From the IMG/VR virus record IMGVR_UViG_3300047446_000183, positions 1 through 39,018 of that record: 39,018 bases of DNA; one strand, given 5' to 3'. A model generated the notes under the pieces. The model did not search any database and had not been told where the DNA came from. It saw only the letters and a list, made by a program, of their open reading frames with translations. The translations under genes and the position numbers were made by a program. The DNA comes from a virus. Below are positions 1 through 7,175 of this stretch, one piece after another; within the stretch, counting starts at the first letter, position 1; the number at the start of each line of letters is the position of its first letter.

Positions 1-399
1 CTTCACACAATCAGCCACCAACTGCGGATGCCCCATCAAGCAGGCGCCGATCATATTGTTCTGCACCCGATCACTTGGGCAGCCGACGTTCAGATTCACC
101 TCGTCGTACCCGTGCTCCTGAGCCATGCGAGCGCAGGCGGCCAGGTCCAGCGGGACGCTGCCACCCAGTTGCAACGCGAGCGGGTGCTCGGCTTCGTTGT
201 GGCGGAGGAAACGTTCGTGATCGCCGTTGAGGAGAGCGCCGGTGGTGACCATTTCGGTGTAGAGCAGGGCGTTTTTCGACAACAGGCGTAGGAAGAACCG
301 GCAGTGGCGGTCAGTCCAGTCCATCATAGGTGCAACGGAGAACCGCCGAGACAGCGTAGAGCTTGAATTTGCTGGGGATGTAGCTGATTTCTGTACCAT
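1..399 (-). CDS. dusA: tRNA-dihydrouridine(20/20a) synthase DusA, N-terminal part, restored by the prophage end
   Basis: FMN-dependent enzyme that reduces uridine 20/20a in the tRNA D-loop. The 133 codons present show [10 protein letters not shown] (21-30), the TEMVTTGAL segment (48-56), the QLGG motif and NLNVGCPSD with the catalytic Cys107. The gene runs off the left window edge. The start is ATG at 399, preceded by an in-frame TAG. The first 14 or so codons are phage DNA. From [13 protein letters not shown] onward the sequence is the attL repeat, and past it the native gene. The prophage therefore interrupts dusA but rebuilds an open frame with a new N-terminus. No strong ribosome binding site is visible, so expression of the hybrid gene is uncertain. 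Identity is confident; activity of the hybrid enzyme is inferred. Confidence 0.93.
   Translation of the reverse strand, partial: MVQKSATSPANSSSTLSRRFSVAPMMDWTDRHCRFFLRLLSKNALLYTEMVTTGALLNGDHERFLRHNEAEHPLALQLGGSVPLDLAACARMAQEHGYDEVNLNVGCPSDRVQNNMIGACLMGHPQLVADCVK
315..356. other. attL, dusA-type attachment repeat
   Basis: This 42-bp stretch matches 37610-37651 at 34 of 42 positions in direct orientation. All eight differences fall on third codon positions of the dusA frame, so both copies encode [13 protein letters not shown]. The exact crossover point cannot be fixed; the longest identical run is eight bases (TCCATCAT, 320-327). dusA is a known target of tyrosine-recombinase prophages and islands. 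Confidence 0.9.
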
Positions 400-494
400 T
401 TTACTCTACGTGTTTTAGGCCGGTTTTCGGGGGTAAATGGGCGTTTTTGAAGGGTCATTGGTACAATGTACCAACCCCTTTCACAATTGTACCA
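393..494. promoter_or_regulatory. Candidate integrase arm-type sites, left end
   Basis: The motif TTGGTAC or its complement recurs between dusA and int: GTACCA at 393-398, an inverted pair TTGGTAC (458-464) and GTACCAA (468-474), and GTACCA at 489-494. The same TTGGTAC occurs twice near attR (37536-37542 and 37547-37553). Placement at both prophage ends fits arm-type binding sites of the integrase N-terminal domain. The pair at 458-474 could also be an operator for int. Confidence 0.5.
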
Positions 495-501
495 GTTGAC
501 C

Positions 502-1626
502 ATGGCCACGATCAGAGCACGGAAACGCACCGACGGCAGCATCAGTTACACGGCACAGATACGCCTGTTTCGCGATGGGGCGCAAGTTTACCAAGAGAGC
601 CAGACCTTCGCCCGAAAACAGGCCGCCCAGGCGTGGGTTCGAAAGCGTGAGGCCGAACTGGATCAACCCGGCGCCATTGAGCGGGCAAATCGCCAAGGCG
701 CCACGGTCAAGGAAATGATCGACCGTTACCTGGTCGAAATGGAAAAGGTCCGCCCATTGGGCAAAACGAAACTGGCAACGCTCAAAGCTATCAGCGAATC
801 GTACCTGGGCAAACTCAACGACCAGGACGTCAATAGTCAGCAGTTGGTTGAGTATGCGCTGTGGCGCATGGGCAAAGAGGGCGGAAGCGTCCAACCTCAG
901 ACGGCCGGTAACGATCTGGCTCATCTCGGGGCAGTGCTTTCGATTGCCCGGCCAGCATGGGGCTACGAAGTCGACCCGCACGCCATGGCGGATGCCCGAA
1001 AGGTTCTGAAGAAGCTCGGTTACAACATGAAAAGTCGGGAGCGCGACCGACGGCCCACTCTGGAGGAGTTGGACAAACTCCTGACGCATTTTCGTGGGAT
1101 CCAATCTCGACGACCAACGTCGATTAACATGCTCAAGCTAACCGGGTTTGCGTTGTTCTCCACCCGACGCCAGGAAGAAATTACTCGCATTCTGTGGACT
1201 GATCTGGATGAAGACAGCCGACGGGTGCTGGTGCGCGACATGAAGAATCCTGGTCAAAAAATCGGTAACGATGTTTGGTGTCATTTACCACCAGAGGCAT
1301 GGGACATCCTTCAAACAATGCCGAAATCACTACCCGAGATTTTTCCGTACAGTGCTGAGTCGGTGTCCACGTCCTGGACCAGGGCTTGCAAGATCCTCGG
1401 TATCGAGGATCTGCACTTCCATGACCTGCGCCATGACGGTGTCAGCCGGCTGTTTGAGATGGACTGGGATATTCCGCGAGTCGCCAGCGTATCAGGGCAC
1501 AGGGATTGGAATTCCATGCGTCGTTATACCCATCTACGTGGTCGTGGCGACGTTTATGCGAAATGGAAGTGGTTGGAGCAAATCCTACAGGCGCCCGTAA
1601 AACTGGGCGCCAGGACATTGAAATAA
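502..1626 (+). CDS. int: Tyrosine-family site-specific integrase
   Basis: Catalyses integration and excision at the dusA attachment site. 374 residues. The N-terminal part (about 1-65) is an arm-binding region, followed by a SAM-like core-binding domain and the catalytic domain from about 185. Catalytic residues visible: Arg223 (in STRRQEEI), probable Lys248, His307 and Arg310 (HDLR), His333 (SGHRDWNS) and nucleophile Tyr342 (RRYTHL). I chose ATG 502 rather than the upstream ATG at 466, because 466 lies inside the TTGGTAC inverted repeat and MATIRARKR is a typical N-terminus for this family. It is transcribed away from dusA and converges on the early operon. No separate excisionase is obvious; the Cro-like or PrtN-like protein could serve. 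Confident. Confidence 0.95.
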   Translation: MATIRARKRTDGSISYTAQIRLFRDGAQVYQESQTFARKQAAQAWVRKREAELDQPGAIERANRQGATVKEMIDRYLVEMEKVRPLGKTKLATLKAISESYLGKLNDQDVNSQQLVEYALWRMGKEGGSVQPQTAGNDLAHLGAVLSIARPAWGYEVDPHAMADARKVLKKLGYNMKSRERDRRPTLEELDKLLTHFRGIQSRRPTSINMLKLTGFALFSTRRQEEITRILWTDLDEDSRRVLVRDMKNPGQKIGNDVWCHLPPEAWDILQTMPKSLPEIFPYSAESVSTSWTRACKILGIEDLHFHDLRHDGVSRLFEMDWDIPRVASVSGHRDWNSMRRYTHLRGRGDVYAKWKWLEQILQAPVKLGARTLK

Positions 1627-1627
1627 T

Positions 1628-1903
1628 TCAGCTGCCTCGCGGCGCGCTGTTCAGTTGATTGGTTTCTTTAATGGCAGCTGCACGCTGCGCATCAAGGTAG
1701 TCAGCGAGGTCTGAGACGTGAATTCCCTTTGCACTCTTTTGACTGGGTTCCAATCGAGTAATTGGGATTTTTATCTGTCCAGCTAACACTTTGCGTTGAA
1801 ACATATCGGTGGTCAGGTGTGTGAAGTAATCATCACAAACACGCGCCAATGGAATGATGACCTGACCATCGTATTGGGCCAGCAGCACAAAAAGGGTTTT
1901 CAT
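1628..1903 (-). CDS. PrtN-like pyocin activator family protein
   Basis: 91 residues beginning MKTLFVLLAQYDGQVIIPL, with the motif PSQKSAKGIHVSDLADYLDA near residues 61-80. This is the pattern of the PrtN family, small DNA-binding activators named after the regulator that turns on pyocin genes in P. aeruginosa. A Shine-Dalgarno-like AAAGGA precedes ATG 1903, and the start overlaps the upstream gene by ATGA. It is the last gene of the early leftward operon, next to int. In phages of this type such proteins sit where an excisionase or early regulator would be expected; that role is inference. Family assignment is confident, the target is unknown. Confidence 0.85.
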   Translation of the reverse strand: MKTLFVLLAQYDGQVIIPLARVCDDYFTHLTTDMFQRKVLAGQIKIPITRLEPSQKSAKGIHVSDLADYLDAQRAAAIKETNQLNSAPRGS

Positions 1904-2031
1904 TGCGCTGTCCTTTGATTGGTGCTTTCCGCCTGGCGCGCGGCTGGGCATGGTTGCAGGGTCCATTTGCCAACAGAAAACGTGATCGTGATAGCCTCGG
2001 CGATGCCATCGGTGAGGGTTCGAGCTTGCAT
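1900..2031 (-). CDS. Small early-operon protein, 43 aa, unknown
   Basis: An ORF of 44 codons including the stop, with a good ribosome site (AAAGGAGAG, 8 bases from ATG 2031) and an ATGA overlap with the prtN-like start. The peptide begins MQARTLTDGIAEAITITFS and has no recognised motif. Its leader is a 23-bp exact copy of the leader of the next small gene upstream (2235-2257). Translation signals and tight coupling make it real; function unknown. Confidence 0.6.
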   Translation of the reverse strand: MQARTLTDGIAEAITITFSVGKWTLQPCPAARQAESTNQRTAQ

Positions 2032-2276
2032 GGTTCTCTCCTTTCAGTGGTGGTCGGTGTCGAGGGGTTGCAGCCCCTCGGCACCACTTCCCGTTATTGC
2101 GTTACTTCGCGAGCCAGATCAGGACGTCAGGTACCTGAATGGACGTGACGGCGATCAGAGCGACGGTTGCGATCGTGCTGAGCAGGTTGATCAATAACTC
2201 CCTGCTGCCCCGTTGGGCTGTTTCGTTGGTGCGCTGCATGGTTCTCTCCTTTCAGTGTTGGCCGGTTGCAGCCGGC
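2027..2276. repeat. Duplicated leader cassette: hairpin plus ribosome site
   Basis: An exact 23-bp repeat at 2027-2049 and 2235-2257 covers the start codon and ribosome site of the two small genes. Each is preceded (on the minus strand) by a hairpin with the same TTGCAG loop as read on the plus strand: CGAGGGG/CCCCTCG at 2061-2080 and GCCGG/CCGGC at 2261-2276. The arms differ but the loop is kept. No T-run follows, so these are not classic terminators. Confidence 0.7.
2102..2239 (-). CDS. Small single-span membrane protein, 45 aa
   Basis: ATG 2239 is preceded by AAAGGAGAG at ideal spacing. The peptide starts MQRTNETAQRGSRELLINLL and continues through a hydrophobic stretch (about residues 15-43) ending WLAK, so one transmembrane helix with a basic N-terminus is likely. 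It lies between the 100-aa protein gene and the 43-aa gene in the early operon. It could be a lysogeny or exclusion micro-protein, but nothing in the sequence decides this. Confidence 0.6.
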   Translation of the reverse strand: MQRTNETAQRGSRELLINLLSTIATVALIAVTSIQVPDVLIWLAK

Positions 2277-2277
2277 G

Positions 2278-2580
2278 TTACATGTCGCTGTCTGGCTTTC
2301 TCACCAGGTGCAGCTCCAAGCCTTCAAATTCGTCGCTGTCTTCACTGCTCGATTGCCATTCCAGTACCGCCTGGATCTGCTGTCGTGAGCAGTTCAGGAC
2401 CAAAATCTCGCGCTGACCGTCAGTGGCTCGAACCTCAAGGATGTCAACGAGACCATCAGCACCGTAGGCGTCCGCCTGTACGTTTTTCCGGTGATCGTTT
2501 CCCATTTGGCGCATCAGTTCGGTGACGCGATCCTGCAGGCATGTCGATGTGTCACTGTCGGCGAGTATTTGAATTTGCAT
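2278..2580 (-). CDS. Hypothetical phage protein, 100 aa
   Basis: Starts at ATG 2580 with GAGG eight bases upstream; an overlapping ATG four bases earlier is out of frame. The product (MQIQILADSDTSTCLQDRV...) is acidic and soluble, with no recognised domain. It sits 26 bp after the primase-helicase gene in the same operon, so it is probably an accessory early protein. Function not recognised. Confidence 0.75.
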   Translation of the reverse strand: MQIQILADSDTSTCLQDRVTELMRQMGNDHRKNVQADAYGADGLVDILEVRATDGQREILVLNCSRQQIQAVLEWQSSSEDSDEFEGLELHLVRKPDSDM

Positions 2581-2606
2581 TCATTTTTCCTCTCGGTGAT
2601 TGGCGG

Positions 2607-5414
2607 TCACGCTTGGAAAATCCAGCACTTCACGATGGGTTGCTTGGTGACTACGGCGTTGGAATGCTTGGCCTGGTGAGCACGTACGGCGCTGTCGGTT
2701 GCCTTGTTTGTGTCGAGCAGCTTTCGAGAGCGGGAATCCTTCAGGCGGTCCCGCAATTCGCTTATGTCGGCGACCTTCTGGCGGTGCTCGGCAGCGCACT
2801 TGACGAAGTCGTTGAGGTTGATGGCGATGGTGTTGTCTTTTTTGCTGTGATTGACCACCGGCCCGTCAGCGTCCAGACCCTCAAGGTATTCGTAGACCTC
2901 CCAAAATTCAGCCACTACCGGATGATCCGAACTGATCGAGGATTGACGCTCGATCGCCATGCGGATGATTTGGGTCCGGGTGTGGCTGATTTGTGGCTCG
3001 CTCAGGGGCACGATCAGGCGCAGGCAGTCGAGCAGGGCGAGCAGCTGGGCGTGGTTCTTGTTGATCCGCTCCACACGGATGTAGCCGCGCAGTTTGTTGC
3101 CGCAATGGCCACAGTGATCGTGCTCGTCTTTGAACGGCGTTTCACAGGCAAAGCAATGGCTGTGAAGGGTGCGCAGTTTTGCTTCATAGCCAGGCACGCG
3201 ACTGGCAAACAGCTCCATTACTTCCGACTCTTTGCGTACCGCCTGCAGCAGGAAGTTGCTGAGCTTGGCGCCTTCCAGAGAGTTGAGCAGGTCCGCCGCC
3301 GCGCGGCTTTCAGCCGTGACCGTGGGCCGTACAAAGTGCAGTTTCACGATCCTGGTCATGATCGCCTCGGACGCCACAACCGGGGCGTTCTGGCTGATGG
3401 CGATGGTGGCGCGGAAGGGCGGTTCGTAAGTCTCGTTGCCCGCGGTTTTGACACCCTTGGTCGCGAGCGTGCCGCCGCCGAAGTAGTCCTTCAGTTCGTC
3501 CCATTCGAACGTTTTGGCATGGGCCTTATCGTCGCCACTGCGATCCGATTCCAGCAGTACGACGGGCATGCCGGAGATTTGCCCCATCAGGCGACTGCGG
3601 CCAGCCTTGGTGGATTTGGACGGGTCGAAACCTTCGTATCCCTCGCGGCCCAGCAGTTTCCACAGCAGGGTCAGCAGGGTGGTCTTACCGGCACCGGCCT
3701 CGCCGGTGGCCTCTAGGAATGGGAACGACTGGTAACGGGCGCGGATCTGCTCGGCGAACAGCGAACCGAACCAGAAGGTGAGCGCCACGGTGCCCTGGGC
3801 GCCAAAGCACTGCCAGAGCAAATCCAGCCACTGCGTGTTGTAGTCCTTGGCGTCCTTCTGCAGGGCAATCTTTACGCCTTTCTGCAGGCTCTTGAGCTTC
3901 AGCTTGCCCATCTCGAAGAATTCCTCTTCGTTGATGGTGATGAGCTGGCCGTCGCGGATCGCAATGTCGTTGAACACGTAGCAGCCGTACTCCCGGCTGT
4001 AGCCCACGTAGTCGATGGTCTGAACGGTTTTGATACCGAAAAGCTGGTCTTTCATGATTTTGTCCAACTGTTGCCCACTACCGGTGAACACGGCTCCGGC
4101 ACCCATGCCGAGAAGTCTTTTTTTGAATTCGCTGGCCGCTGCGACCTGGCCACCGGTGAAGGTGTTTTTCACAGAGCCGCCGTCATGGGGGAAGTCGACC
4201 CGGAAGAAGTACCAGGACTCGTCGGTGATTTCGTTGCGCTGGAAATACAGCGCCTTGGGGTAGCAGTTGGCGATCTCGACCACGCAACCGGACATGCGTA
4301 GCGCCTTGGCGCGACGTGCTTTGTCATTCAGTTGCTGGTCTTCGTGGTTGTCGCTGGCATCCAGCGCCTGCATGGCGCTGTTGAATTTCGAGATGTCCAA
4401 CTTCCACCAGTACAGGCGGGAGTCGAAGCCGAAGTGAAACTCTTCGCGCTCGCGCCACTGGTACATGAGCAAGGCTTTTTCCACCGCGCTTTCAGCAATC
4501 AGCAGCGCGCCGTGGTGCTTGGCCTCGTCCAGCTCTTTGTCGATCCGCTGGGTGCGGGCTTCAACGTCGTCCATGAATGCCCAACGCTGATGCAGATCGT
4601 TCCAATCGACCTTGCGCGAATCAGGCTGTGGGATCTGTGCTGCGTCACAGGTGAAGCCAAGGTCTCGTGCCTGGCGGACCCACATGCGGGTGTATTTGTG
4701 CGCACCTGGTTCGTTGTCCAGTGCCCAAACCAGCTTGGGTGTTTTGCCGCCACGCGCAGTGATCAGGGCTTTCAACGACTCTTCTGGATAGGCATTCGAG
4801 GACAGCGCGGCGACAGCGGGTATGCCGTTTTGCACCAAGGCGATGGCATCGAAAATGCCCTCGACGATCCACAGTTCGTTCACCTGCAGCAGATCCACAC
4901 ACGGCGGCACCCACCAGTGGCCCTTGTAACTTTCGCCGGGTTTGAAGCGTGCTTTCTTCTTCCCGAAGCGGTTCGGCTTGTCGATGAGCCGCTCCCAGTA
5001 GCCGCCCTTATCGAGTGGGAAGCGGACGGTGGCCGAGCCAATGTTCAGCTCTCGGTCAAAGTAGTTTTCCTGGGTGTACCAGCCTTCGATCATCCCCACG
5101 TCGAACCCGCGAGCGAAGCTCAGGTAGGCCCTGGCACTCGCTGCAGGTTGATCGTCGGTGGCCGGCGCGCGCTTGCTCCAGTCGTCGAACAGGTCGCTGT
5201 ACAGCTCCTTGACCGGCTCCACGTAGCGGCATTTCTGCTCGCGGCCGCAGCGGATGAACCATGGCTCGTCATACCGCGAGAATAGCCGGCGCTGATTGCA
5301 CTGAGGGCACGTTCCCTTGCGCATGTATTGGGTGCCGGCCATATGTTGCAGACCGTAGTCAGCCTCAAGCCGTTGCAACACATCGGCACGCAGTTGGTGG
5401 TCCATGGTCTTCAC
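2607..5414 (-). CDS. Phage replication protein: zinc-finger/toprim primase fused to a helicase-type ATPase
   Basis: 935 residues, probably the phage primase-helicase. Domains in order: a primase-type zinc finger (Cys36, Cys39, Cys56, Cys62); a toprim fold with VEG (Glu185) and ALDNEPGA (about 231-238) for metal binding; and a P-loop ATPase with GEAGAGKTT near residue 575 followed by VVLLESDR as a Walker B-like strand. Near 750-775 there is a second Cys/His cluster (CFAC, then HDHCGHC) that could bind DNA. The GTG start at 5414 overlaps the upstream stop as GTGA and has GGAG eight bases before it; ATG 5405 is the alternative. P2 uses a rolling-circle protein (gpA) in this role, so the replication module here is of another kind, closer in logic to the P4 alpha protein. 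Confidence 0.88.
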   Translation of the reverse strand: MKTMDHQLRADVLQRLEADYGLQHMAGTQYMRKGTCPQCNQRRLFSRYDEPWFIRCGREQKCRYVEPVKELYSDLFDDWSKRAPATDDQPAASARAYLSFARGFDVGMIEGWYTQENYFDRELNIGSATVRFPLDKGGYWERLIDKPNRFGKKKARFKPGESYKGHWWVPPCVDLLQVNELWIVEGIFDAIALVQNGIPAVAALSSNAYPEESLKALITARGGKTPKLVWALDNEPGAHKYTRMWVRQARDLGFTCDAAQIPQPDSRKVDWNDLHQRWAFMDDVEARTQRIDKELDEAKHHGALLIAESAVEKALLMYQWREREEFHFGFDSRLYWWKLDISKFNSAMQALDASDNHEDQQLNDKARRAKALRMSGCVVEIANCYPKALYFQRNEITDESWYFFRVDFPHDGGSVKNTFTGGQVAAASEFKKRLLGMGAGAVFTGSGQQLDKIMKDQLFGIKTVQTIDYVGYSREYGCYVFNDIAIRDGQLITINEEEFFEMGKLKLKSLQKGVKIALQKDAKDYNTQWLDLLWQCFGAQGTVALTFWFGSLFAEQIRARYQSFPFLEATGEAGAGKTTLLTLLWKLLGREGYEGFDPSKSTKAGRSRLMGQISGMPVVLLESDRSGDDKAHAKTFEWDELKDYFGGGTLATKGVKTAGNETYEPPFRATIAISQNAPVVASEAIMTRIVKLHFVRPTVTAESRAAADLLNSLEGAKLSNFLLQAVRKESEVMELFASRVPGYEAKLRTLHSHCFACETPFKDEHDHCGHCGNKLRGYIRVERINKNHAQLLALLDCLRLIVPLSEPQISHTRTQIIRMAIERQSSISSDHPVVAEFWEVYEYLEGLDADGPVVNHSKKDNTIAINLNDFVKCAAEHRQKVADISELRDRLKDSRSRKLLDTNKATDSAVRAHQAKHSNAVVTKQPIVKCWIFQA

Positions 5415-5656
5415 TGCGCACGCTCCGCAGTGTTTGCGCCGAGCTGCTTTTTCAGCTCATTGCGGGTCCGGCAAATGCCCGCCAGGTGCGGGATGTCCTT
5501 GAGTACTTTCGGCGCTCGCTGACCGCGCGGAACATTCCGATAACGGTCGGAATACCAAACGTCAGCCATGGTGGTGTCGTACTGGCTGTTGAGCCACTGC
5601 AGGTATTGCTCTGCCTGCTGCTGGTTCAGCTCCAGTTGGATGGTGATATTGCTCAT
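5411..5656 (-). CDS. Hypothetical early phage protein, 81 aa
   Basis: The product begins MSNITIQLELNQQQAEQYLQ and is hydrophilic, with basic stretches in its second half (RNVPRGQRAPK). No known domain is recognised. Start ATG 5656 was chosen over an upstream TTG at 5668. The stop overlaps the primase-helicase start, so the two are translationally coupled, and a replication accessory role is plausible but unproven. Confidence 0.7.
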   Translation of the reverse strand: MSNITIQLELNQQQAEQYLQWLNSQYDTTMADVWYSDRYRNVPRGQRAPKVLKDIPHLAGICRTRNELKKQLGANTAERAQ

Positions 5657-5726
5657 TTCGGCCACCAATAAAGTGCAGTTTCCCCTTACCCACGCAAGGC
5701 GGGCATGTATCAGGGGCGGTTCAGAT

Positions 5727-6101
5727 TTAGTTCGAGGTGTCGCAGGAGGTCAGCAAGCGCGCTGGTAAGAAGCGGGCCGGGACGGGATAGCGCTTTTGGG
5801 TTTGGGTATCCAGCAACCAGACCAGGTAGCGATAGGCACTGCTCGCCGGATAGATGCCCAACCGAGCCACACGCTTGGTGGTCATGCTTTCAAATTCGGT
5901 GACAGCTAGTTCTGCAATGCGCTGCACCAGGTGCTCAGGTACTTCGAGCGACTGGCTGAGGTAGCGCTTGCAGTTTTCAATCAGCTGGCAATCGCCGGAC
6001 AGGTGTTGTCCTTGTTGGCGGTACAGGTAGGCCACGGCCGCTTGCTGCATGGCGGCGCGATAGTCATTGGTGGGATTGATCGTCAAGGTGATGGCGTTCA
6101 T
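5727..6101 (-). CDS. Hypothetical early phage protein, 124 aa
   Basis: Begins MNAITLTINPTNDYRAAMQQ. It is mainly helical in character, with one Cys-containing stretch (GDCQLIENCKRYL) and no recognised domain. ATG 6101 overlaps the stop of the Ogr-like gene (ATGA). The operon position between the late activator and the replication protein is its only functional clue. Confidence 0.75.
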   Translation of the reverse strand: MNAITLTINPTNDYRAAMQQAAVAYLYRQQGQHLSGDCQLIENCKRYLSQSLEVPEHLVQRIAELAVTEFESMTTKRVARLGIYPASSAYRYLVWLLDTQTQKRYPVPARFLPARLLTSCDTSN

Positions 6102-6391
6102 GCGTATTCAACCTCCATATCGAGTGAGTCCAGCAAATCAGGCTGATCGTCCTGGGATTTCATCGCCAGGCGGCGCAATGCAACAGGGGCTACGGGGAGC
6201 TTGACGCTCGGGTTGGGCATACCGCTTGGGCTCATTTCATGAGTCATTTCAAACTCGGCCCGCACGGACCAACCACAAGCCTCGTTTGCGCATTGCAGGT
6301 AGGCCACGCGGAGGAAAATGTGTGTGCCTTCACTGGTGCGGATACGCATGCGGCCCATGCAGTGTGGGCAGACCATTTTGTAAACACTCAC
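6098..6391 (-). CDS. ogr: Ogr/Delta-type zinc-finger activator of late transcription
   Basis: 97 residues. A Cys4 cluster, CPHC (8-11) and CANEAC (34-39), separated by a TSEGTHIFLRVAYLQ stretch, matches the P2 Ogr/P4 Delta family. These proteins bind a TGT...ACA palindrome upstream of late promoters and contact RNA polymerase. The 40-residue C-terminal tail after the finger is variable in the family. The GTG start at 6391 has AAGGAGG seven bases upstream and overlaps the preceding stop as GTGA. Three matching palindromes occur upstream of the late operons (15009, 20077, 26497). In P2, ogr is a separate gene beyond D; here it lies inside the early operon, so late activation follows directly from early transcription. 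Confidence 0.88.
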   Translation of the reverse strand: MSVYKMVCPHCMGRMRIRTSEGTHIFLRVAYLQCANEACGWSVRAEFEMTHEMSPSGMPNPSVKLPVAPVALRRLAMKSQDDQPDLLDSLDMEVEYA

Positions 6392-6861
6392 TGGTCGGCC
6401 TCCTTGCTGTGCAGCGAAATCGTGGCGAGTACCTCGGCATGACGAGCGCTTAGGTATTTGCTGTGGGCAGCGAGGATTGCAGCCGCCTCACCCTTCTCAA
6501 TGACGCCATCGGCAAGCGCTTTTTCGATGATCTGATCGACCACCCCTCGCTTGGCAGCAGTGCTGACCGAGCGGCTGTACAACTCGATGTTGTCCAGGGT
6601 TTCAGGGGTGGCGATCGGTACGAACATGCCGCTGTAAAGGGACGCCACATACTCCGGGAAAAAGCTGGTGCCTGCGTCTTGTTCGAGCATATGAATCTGG
6701 TCATCGCTCAATGGACGGCTGCCGGCGTTTTCGTAGGCATGGTTGTCGAACTTCTTGAGTTCATAGCCGAGGCGCGCTGCTGCGCATTCGCGACCACCTG
6801 GATAAGCGCAAACAACTGCTCTCACTACTTGGCGTCTGGTTTCTAGCACTGGGCGTTTCAT
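6388..6861 (-). CDS. YmfL-like phage regulatory protein
   Basis: 157 residues beginning MKRPVLETRRQVVRAVVCAYPGGRECAAARLG, which resembles the YmfL/CII-like regulatory proteins of lambdoid and P2-like prophages. The segment around residues 15-45 is compatible with a helix-turn-helix, and RPLSDDQIHMLEQ follows. ATG 6861 has AAGGAGGG about ten bases upstream; the GTG at 6891 is less likely because it overlaps the preceding gene. It is the second gene after the Cro-like gene, which is where P2-like and lambda-like phages carry a CII-type regulator. Family call from memory of the motif; regulatory role inferred. Confidence 0.72.
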   Translation of the reverse strand: MKRPVLETRRQVVRAVVCAYPGGRECAAARLGYELKKFDNHAYENAGSRPLSDDQIHMLEQDAGTSFFPEYVASLYSGMFVPIATPETLDNIELYSRSVSTAAKRGVVDQIIEKALADGVIEKGEAAAILAAHSKYLSARHAEVLATISLHSKEADQ

Positions 6862-6890
6862 GTTCTCGTTTCCCTCCTTGGCTAGCCGCA

Positions 6891-7091
6891 CTACTGTGCA
6901 ACTTCGCCGTCTTTGATCCCGAGCAACACTGCTGCCCGGTGTGCCTCGCCTCGACGACCTTTCTTGCGTCCATTGAGTAGATCACTGACCAAATTTTTGT
7001 TCAGACCATGTTCGCGGCTGAACTCCGCAATGCTTTTTCCCCGGCGGTCTAGAGCTGCACGGGCTTGCTCGGGGGTTAGAAGGACATGCAT
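6891..7091 (-). CDS. Cro-like HTH DNA-binding protein (BcepMu gp16-type)
   Basis: 66 residues. A helix-turn-helix is visible as KSIAEFSREHGLNKNLVSDLLNGRKKGRRG, followed by EAHRAAVLLGIKDGEV, the pattern of short phage-associated regulators of the BcepMu gp16 family. It is the first gene of the early leftward operon, divergent from the repressor gene, so it most likely acts as Cro/Cox. ATG 7091 is used; a TTG at 7100 would put the first codons inside the operator repeats. Three tandem 10-bp repeats (7093-7122) lie immediately upstream and are the probable operator. Confidence 0.82.
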   Translation of the reverse strand: MHVLLTPEQARAALDRRGKSIAEFSREHGLNKNLVSDLLNGRKKGRRGEAHRAAVLLGIKDGEVAQ

Positions 7092-7092
7092 A

Positions 7093-7122
7093 GTGTTCAA
7101 CCGTGTTTAATCGTGTTCGACG
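7093..7122. promoter_or_regulatory. Operator candidate: three tandem 10-bp repeats
   Basis: GTGTTCAACC, GTGTTTAATC and GTGTTCGACG follow each other without spacing, directly upstream of the Cro-like start and inside the divergent control region. One repeat per helical turn would place bound proteins on the same face of the DNA. Likely binding site of the repressor, the Cro-like protein, or both. Confidence 0.6.
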
Positions 7123-7175
7123 GTGAGGATTCTTGGGCAGAAAACTGTTCAAGTCAACTGGTATTGATCAAAAAA

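Noticed and set aside
2541-3716. Long plus-strand frame of 391 codons opposite the primase-helicase gene
   Set aside because: It is the mirror frame of a GC-rich real gene; no ribosome site and no recognisable motif. The same applies to other long antisense frames, for example 4332-5285, 10201-11196, 11434-12660, 12980-13999 and 14006-15013.
7086-7175. Longer N-terminus for the repressor from ATG 7086
   Set aside because: It would translate through the operator repeats and overlap the divergent Cro-like gene; the added residues do not resemble a repressor.
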